Origin: Streptomyces sp. AC555_RSS877
GTDB lineage: Bacteria > Actinomycetota > Actinomycetes > Streptomycetales > Streptomycetaceae
DNA length: 64,000 nt
Assembly: GCF_019049245.1 (NCBI RefSeq)
Contig: NZ_JAGMUK010000059.1
Span: 138,808-202,807, forward strand
Direction: 5' to 3'
Part shown: positions 59,689 to 64,000 of the stretch, in pieces
How positions within the stretch are numbered: the stretch's first letter is position 1
Layout of the letters: every line of letters begins with the position of its first letter
Notes under the pieces: generated by a model
The model's input: the letters and a program-made list of their open reading frames with translations, nothing else
What the model was told of the DNA's origin: nothing
Database searches by the model: none
Position numbers and translations under genes: made by a program

Positions 59689-60669
59689 TCAGCAGACCTC
59701 TTCGAGGTCTCGCCACTCGCGGGAATCCGGGCTGTCCGCGACCCACCCGTCCAGCAGCCCGCGCACCAGCGAGGCCGGCGCCGCCACCCCGCACTCCCGC
59801 TCCGGCACCCACAGCTGCCCGTCGGTCACATGCCCGAGCGGCCCCGGATGCCCGGGTTCACTGTGGTCGTGCGGGTCGAGATGCTCTCCGTCGCCCTCGT
59901 CGGACGGCATCCGGGACTCCGAGCACATCCGGCACAGCAGCCGCACGGACGAGGACCAGTCCTCCGCGGCGAAGCCGGCGTCGGAGGCGAGCTGCTCCAG
60001 GGCGTCCCGGTCGGCCTCGGTGGCGGCCTCCAGGAGGACCACCCAGGTGGGCACGGGCGAGGGCGCCCACAGCTCGATCTCGTCGAACACCGGGTAGGAG
60101 TGCCCGACGGCGGTGGTCCGCTCTCCGTGGGGCACCCCGTCGTGCAGCACGACCTCGCCCCAGCGCCGTCCGGACGACGGCAGCGGAATGGACAGCACCT
60201 CGATCCGCGCGGGGTCCAGCCGGCGCCCCCACACCACCTCGGCCTCGCCCTCCGGGGACAGCCGTACGGCCGCACTGCCGAGGTCCATCCCGACGGGCTC
60301 ACCGGCGGCGGTGGCACCGCCCGGCACCCGCAGGCCGTACGCCTGCCAGGCCCGCCGCGCCAGCGGCCAGTCCTGCAGGGCGGTGGCCGCGATGCCCACG
60401 TTCCACCAGTCAGGTGCGCCCGTCTCCCGGTCCAGCAGGGCCACGGCCCTCAGGCCGGCCGCCCGCGCCTGCTCCCAGTCGTGCCGGAACTTGTGGAGAA
60501 GGGCGAGGTTGAACCAGGACTCGGACAGCCAGGGCTCCAGATCGGCGGCGCGCGTCAGCAGCGCCCCCGCGTCCTCGTACCGACCGTCCCCGATCAGCGT
60601 GAACGCACGGTCTGTGGCCTGCCGCCAGGAGGCGGAGGGCCGGTTCCGTCCCTTGCCGAAGATCCTCAC
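59689..60669 (-). CDS. Tetratricopeptide-repeat protein
   Basis: 326 residues. The N-terminal 110 residues have TPR-like helices (ALLTRAADLEPWLSESWFNLALLHKF; AALDRETGAP-type spacing; WNVGIAATALQDWPLARRAW). The C-terminal 200 residues contain a beta-rich domain, a CRMCSES pair and an Asp/His-rich stretch (DEGDGEHLDPHDHSEPGHPG) that might bind metal. No enzyme motif was recognised. GTG 60669 is used. It is 75 bp upstream of the deformylase gene and could be co-transcribed. Confidence 0.8.
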   Translation of the reverse strand: MRIFGKGRNRPSASWRQATDRAFTLIGDGRYEDAGALLTRAADLEPWLSESWFNLALLHKFRHDWEQARAAGLRAVALLDRETGAPDWWNVGIAATALQDWPLARRAWQAYGLRVPGGATAAGEPVGMDLGSAAVRLSPEGEAEVVWGRRLDPARIEVLSIPLPSSGRRWGEVVLHDGVPHGERTTAVGHSYPVFDEIELWAPSPVPTWVVLLEAATEADRDALEQLASDAGFAAEDWSSSVRLLCRMCSESRMPSDEGDGEHLDPHDHSEPGHPGPLGHVTDGQLWVPERECGVAAPASLVRGLLDGWVADSPDSREWRDLEEVC

Positions 60670-60773
60670 GATTCCCGCCTGCCAGTTCCGTTCAGTGGGC
60701 TGGCTGTGCCCCCGGACACCCTCTCATTCGCATCCAACCACGTACGGCTGGAAGGGCGCTCATTACCCATGGG

Positions 60774-62045
60774 TTACCCAGCCAGGGGCAGGGTCAGACA
60801 GTCCCGTGACAGGACACGGGCCAGCGCCTCGACGACCTCGGGCGCGTACTCCTCCGCGGTCGCCAGCCGCAGCTCCTCCAGCGCCTTCAGGGGCCCGCCG
60901 GGCCCGGCGTCCCGGGCCTTCTCCTCGTACGCGTTCACTGCCCGGACGACCCGCGCCGCGACCGGCTGCTCCCGCCAGGGGTCGGCCTGCCGCTCCACGA
61001 CCATCGCCACCTGCGGATTCACGCCGGTCTGCCGTACGACGGCCCCGCCGAGCAGTGCGATCCGGCGCTGTTCCCCGGCCGGCAGCCCGGCCGTGGCGCC
61101 CGCCGGCACCGGATCGACGAGGCTGAGCTGCCCGATGTCGTGCATCAGGGCCGCGTACTCCAGCACGGTCAGCTCGGGCTCGGTGAGCCCCAGGTCCCGC
61201 CCGACGGCCTGCCCTAGTGCGGCGACCCGGCGGGCGTGCCCGGCCGGGGTGTACCCGGCGATCTCGGTGGCCCGGGCGAGGGAGGCGATGGTCTGCCGGT
61301 AGGTGGCCCGGACGGCCGCGTACCGCCGGAAGGACATCTGGGTGAGCAGCAGGGGCAGCGAGAACACGGGCAGCGCCCACAGCCCCGCCACGGCGACCGC
61401 GAGCGCCATCACGGCCCCCGTCGCGCAGACGGCCGACCCGATCCCCAGCAGCGCCCGCAGCTCGTCCCGCAGCAGCGGTCCGAAGGGCCACCGGGTGCGG
61501 GAGTGCGCCAGCGCGGCGGCGAGCACGGCGTCGCACAGCGCGGTGAGGGAGAGCAGCGCGAGCAGCAGCAGGGCGTAGGCGGGCCCGACCCAGTCGCGGA
61601 ACGTGCCCTGGTTGTACAGGGGTTGGAAGCAGATGGCGGCGAACCCCACGGTGAGGATGCGCCGGGCCAGATGGTCGAACGTCCCGCGCTGTCCGCGCGC
61701 GATGTGCGGCACGGCACCGAGGAGCGAGGCGGCGAGGACGACGGCGACGACCTGAGCCACACCGTGCCGCGTCGGCGCCCCCGCGTACGCCCCCAGCAGG
61801 GCGTACGACAACGCCGCCGCGGCCCCGAGCGGCGCGGCCTCCCTGACCTGCGCGCCGGTCCACCGGCTCAGCTCACCGACGGTGACCAGCACGCCGAAGG
61901 CGAGGGCGGCACCGCGCTCGTCGAGGCCGGTCCAGAGGGTGGTGGCGAGGGAGAGGGTGGCGAGGAGGGCGGCGGAGGCGTGGATGAGGACGAGGAGGAA
62001 CGGGGGCCGGCAGCTGCTCGTCGACGCCCGCCGGCAGCCGGTCAT
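60774..62045 (-). CDS. Membrane HD-domain protein with degenerate HD-GYP features
   Basis: 423 residues. About 8 hydrophobic helices occupy residues 1-235; the cytoplasmic HD domain begins near ATEIAGYTPAGHARRVAALGQA and contains MHDIGQLSL. The later HD-GYP signature (HHE...GYP) is not present; ERQADPWREQPV stands in its place, so cyclic-di-GMP hydrolysis is doubtful. ATG 62045 overlaps the stop of the upstream HD-GYP gene (ATGA), so the two proteins are made together and might interact. Confidence 0.85.
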   Translation of the reverse strand: MTGCRRASTSSCRPPFLLVLIHASAALLATLSLATTLWTGLDERGAALAFGVLVTVGELSRWTGAQVREAAPLGAAAALSYALLGAYAGAPTRHGVAQVVAVVLAASLLGAVPHIARGQRGTFDHLARRILTVGFAAICFQPLYNQGTFRDWVGPAYALLLLALLSLTALCDAVLAAALAHSRTRWPFGPLLRDELRALLGIGSAVCATGAVMALAVAVAGLWALPVFSLPLLLTQMSFRRYAAVRATYRQTIASLARATEIAGYTPAGHARRVAALGQAVGRDLGLTEPELTVLEYAALMHDIGQLSLVDPVPAGATAGLPAGEQRRIALLGGAVVRQTGVNPQVAMVVERQADPWREQPVAARVVRAVNAYEEKARDAGPGGPLKALEELRLATAEEYAPEVVEALARVLSRDCLTLPLAG

Positions 62046-63349
62046 CGACGTGCTCCCGGCTGGCTGGGGACCGGCGGGCGAGGGCGGGGCGTGTGCGCCT
62101 CGTCCGCGGTGACCGCGGGGTGCCAGCCGTGCCGGCTCAGTGCGCGGACCAGTGCCGTCACCATCTGGGGGTCGAAGTGGGTTCCGGCGCAGCGCTCCAG
62201 CTCCGCCAGGGCGACGGGGACGGGCCTGGCCCTGCTGTAGGAGCGGGTCGACGTCATCGCGTCGAAGGCGTCCGCCACCGCCACCACCCGGGCGGACTCC
62301 GGGATCTGGCCCCCGGCCAGCCCGTACGGGTAGCCGCTCCCGTCCAGCCGCTCGTGATGGTGCAGCACCGCCGCACGGGCCTCGCCGAGGAAGGAGATCC
62401 CCCGCACCATCTCGTGGCCGTACTCGGGATGCAGTTCGATCACCCGCCGCTCCTCGCAAGTCAGCGGCCCGTCCTTGCGCAGCAGCCGGGTGGGAACCCC
62501 GAGCTTGCCCACGTCGTGCAGGATTCCGGCGAACCGCAGCACCTCGACACGTTCGTCGGGCATCCCCAGCTCGCGCGCGATCATCATCGACGCCTGCCCG
62601 ACCCGCTCACTGTGCCCGCGGGTGTACCCGTCCTTGATGTCGACGGCCTGCACGAGCGCCCGGATCGTCGCCTGATGGGCGGCCCTTTCCCGGTGGTACT
62701 GGGCGAACACCCACCAGGACACACACATCGGCAGCAGCACGAGCAGGGCGGTGACGGGCCCGTACGGACTGCGCCACAGCACGGCCATCATCAGCCCGGC
62801 GAGCCCGTGCACGACGGCGGGTGCGAGCGACCGGACGAACAGGCCCCGCCAGGCCCTGCGCGCCGGGACGCGCTCGGCGAGCGCCAGGATCCCCCCGTCC
62901 AGCACGGTCAGCACCAGGCAGAAGGCCAGCACCGCGGCCGCGGCGGGCGCGAGCGCGTACGGGAAGTCGGAGGCGTGGACGGCGTCCCACCCGTCCAGCG
63001 CCCGGTGCACGCGCGCGGCCGCCCACACGGCGATGACGAGCTGGGCGGCCCGCCAGACCCGCCGCAGCCACTGCGGCCGCTGCTCGACCCGGGACAGCAA
63101 GGCCCCCGGCAGCACCACCAGTGCGGCGGCGGACGGAGGCAACAGAAAGGCCCCGGCGAGCAGGACGGGGTAGAACGTCCCGGTGAACCGCAGGCGGGCG
63201 GCGACCCGCTCGCAGCCGCCGTAGAGCGCGGCCAGCAGGACGACCGCCCACCAGGGCGTCCGCACGGTGGGCGGCGGAAGCAGACAGCACAGGGCGCCGA
63301 GAACCACACAGGTCACGTACACGCGCGCCCGTGCCGGTACCGCCTCCAT
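62042..63349 (-). CDS. Membrane HD-GYP-domain protein
   Basis: 435 residues. About seven hydrophobic helices cover residues 10-210. The HD-GYP domain (about 225-400) is complete: YTRGHSERVG, ILHDVGKLGVP, HPEYGHEMVRG, HHERLDGSGYPYGL and VADAFDAMTS. It is thus a candidate phosphodiesterase for cyclic-di-GMP or a related dinucleotide, presumably regulated by its membrane part. It is the first gene of the two-gene operon with the degenerate HD protein. Confidence 0.9.
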   Translation of the reverse strand: MEAVPARARVYVTCVVLGALCCLLPPPTVRTPWWAVVLLAALYGGCERVAARLRFTGTFYPVLLAGAFLLPPSAAALVVLPGALLSRVEQRPQWLRRVWRAAQLVIAVWAAARVHRALDGWDAVHASDFPYALAPAAAAVLAFCLVLTVLDGGILALAERVPARRAWRGLFVRSLAPAVVHGLAGLMMAVLWRSPYGPVTALLVLLPMCVSWWVFAQYHRERAAHQATIRALVQAVDIKDGYTRGHSERVGQASMMIARELGMPDERVEVLRFAGILHDVGKLGVPTRLLRKDGPLTCEERRVIELHPEYGHEMVRGISFLGEARAAVLHHHERLDGSGYPYGLAGGQIPESARVVAVADAFDAMTSTRSYSRARPVPVALAELERCAGTHFDPQMVTALVRALSRHGWHPAVTADEAHTPRPRPPVPSQPGARR

Positions 63350-63475
63350 ACGACCCTCCCCCGAGCCCGGCCATGACTGTCCAGCGTCCGGAGCCTAAGT
63401 CGGCGAGGGGGGAGTCCACGGGCCGATAACCCGCGGATTAGCACGTTCGAGTGACGACCGTTCCCGGGCGGGAGT

Positions 63476-63778
63476 TCAGGACTCCTGCGGGGTAGCTGTC
63501 ACGTCATGCTCGGGCACGGCCTGCCCGGAACGGATCAGTTCGATCCGCCCCATGACCTTGGAGCGCAGGTCGGTCGGCACGTCGTCCTGCCCGCAGCACC
63601 GCTTGACCAGCTTCTTCACGGCCTGCTCCAGGCCGTACTTCTCCAGGCACGGCGAGCACTCCTCGAAATGGTGCTCGAACTTGGTGCAGTCGGTGTCGGG
63701 CATCTCCCGGTCGAGAAACTCGTAGAGATGATCGAGGATCTCGCTGCAATCCGTTTCGTGCGGCTCTCCGCAGCTCAT
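63476..63778 (-). CDS. rsrA: Zinc-binding redox-sensitive anti-sigma factor RsrA
   Basis: 100 residues. The ZAS motif H-x3-C-x2-C is in FEHHFEECSPCLEKYG, with C11 near the N-terminus and CC at about 61-62, exactly as in RsrA. It sequesters SigR under reducing conditions; oxidation forms a disulfide, expels zinc and frees SigR. The start overlaps the sigR stop (ATGA), giving coordinated synthesis. Confidence 0.97.
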   Translation of the reverse strand: MSCGEPHETDCSEILDHLYEFLDREMPDTDCTKFEHHFEECSPCLEKYGLEQAVKKLVKRCCGQDDVPTDLRSKVMGRIELIRSGQAVPEHDVTATPQES

Positions 63779-64000
63779 GAGCCCGAGCCTTTCGCTTCGT
63801 TCGACTCTCCGGCGCCGGCCGGGACCAGCCCGCGCTCACGGGCGTAGTCCTCGAGCATGCCGCGCAGTTGACGGCGGCCCCGGTGCAGCCGGGACATCAC
63901 CGTACCGATAGGTGTCCCCATGATGTCCGCGATCTCCTTGTACGCAAAGCCCTCTACGTCCGCGAGATAGACGGCGATGCGGAACTCCTCGGGGATCGCC
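63775..64000 (-). CDS. sigR: ECF sigma factor SigR, C-terminal end only
   Basis: The last 74 codons are present; the gene starts beyond the right edge. They encode region 4 (AIPEEFRIAVYLADVEGFAY, KEIADIMGTPIGTVMSRLHR, GRRQLRGMLEDYARERGLV) and a polar tail. SigR directs the thiol-oxidative-stress regulon in Streptomyces. Its identity is confirmed by the overlapping rsrA gene downstream. Confidence 0.96.
   Translation of the reverse strand, partial: AIPEEFRIAVYLADVEGFAYKEIADIMGTPIGTVMSRLHRGRRQLRGMLEDYARERGLVPAGAGESNEAKGSGS

Overview
This is chromosomal DNA from a Streptomyces. GC content is very high, third codon positions are almost always G or C, GTG starts are common, and a single rare TTA codon was noticed. 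Many genes match recognisable Streptomyces families: SodN, EshA, SigH with its anti-sigma factor, WblE, the das chitobiose system, a B12-controlled nrdABS operon, an albaflavenone-type terpene pair, and RsrA/SigR. From memory, the gene order follows the S. coelicolor core from about SCO5285 down to about SCO5216. The window therefore looks like conserved core chromosome, with small accessory genes and one decayed gene. No IS elements, phage genes, CRISPR arrays, rRNAs or tRNAs were seen.

Layout. 1-9.5 kb: 5' end of lon with an HspR/HAIR-type operator; a GNAT acetyltransferase; a rhomboid-like membrane protein with a DNA-encoded tripeptide repeat; a spermidine-synthase-like methyltransferase carrying the TTA codon; an OmpR-type two-component system; and the fused 2-oxoglutarate decarboxylase/dehydrogenase Kgd. 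9.5-14.4 kb: a small conserved acidic protein, a frameshifted pseudogene, a DUF4097/PadR operon, a Clp-N/HTH operon with twin operators, and an MDR oxidoreductase. 14.4-20 kb: a 112-bp palindromic element, malic enzyme, a polar amino-acid ABC transporter and a methyltransferase. 20-29 kb: a CGNR regulator, divergent sodX/sodN, an ECF42-type sigma factor with its DGPF partner, a reductase/TetR pair around three tandem operators, and a GNAT protein.

28-34.5 kb: a polyprenyl diphosphate synthase downstream of EshA, a family 2B encapsulin shell; then an amidase, a PLP enzyme, a Na+/H+ antiporter and a UBP zinc finger. 34.6-40 kb: prsH-sigH, a membrane protein, a lipid-kinase-like protein, wblE and a PdtaS-type kinase. 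40-49.2 kb: a candidate small RNA with a DasR-like site, a TetR/SDR divergent pair, nagB, dasD-C-B-A and dasR. Together these last genes bind, import and hydrolyse chitin-derived sugars and deaminate glucosamine-6-phosphate, under DasR control through several dre sites. 49.3-51.2 kb: a DUF3311/MctP monocarboxylate transporter. 51.3-56.2 kb: a cobalamin riboswitch and nrdA-nrdB, then nrdS. 56.2-58.7 kb: epi-isozizaene synthase and its P450. 59-64 kb: peptide deformylase, a TPR protein, two overlapping membrane HD-domain genes, rsrA, and the 3' end of sigR.

Starts were chosen from ribosome-binding sites, family conservation and overlaps. All family names rest on reading the translations and on memory of the families. 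No database search was run.
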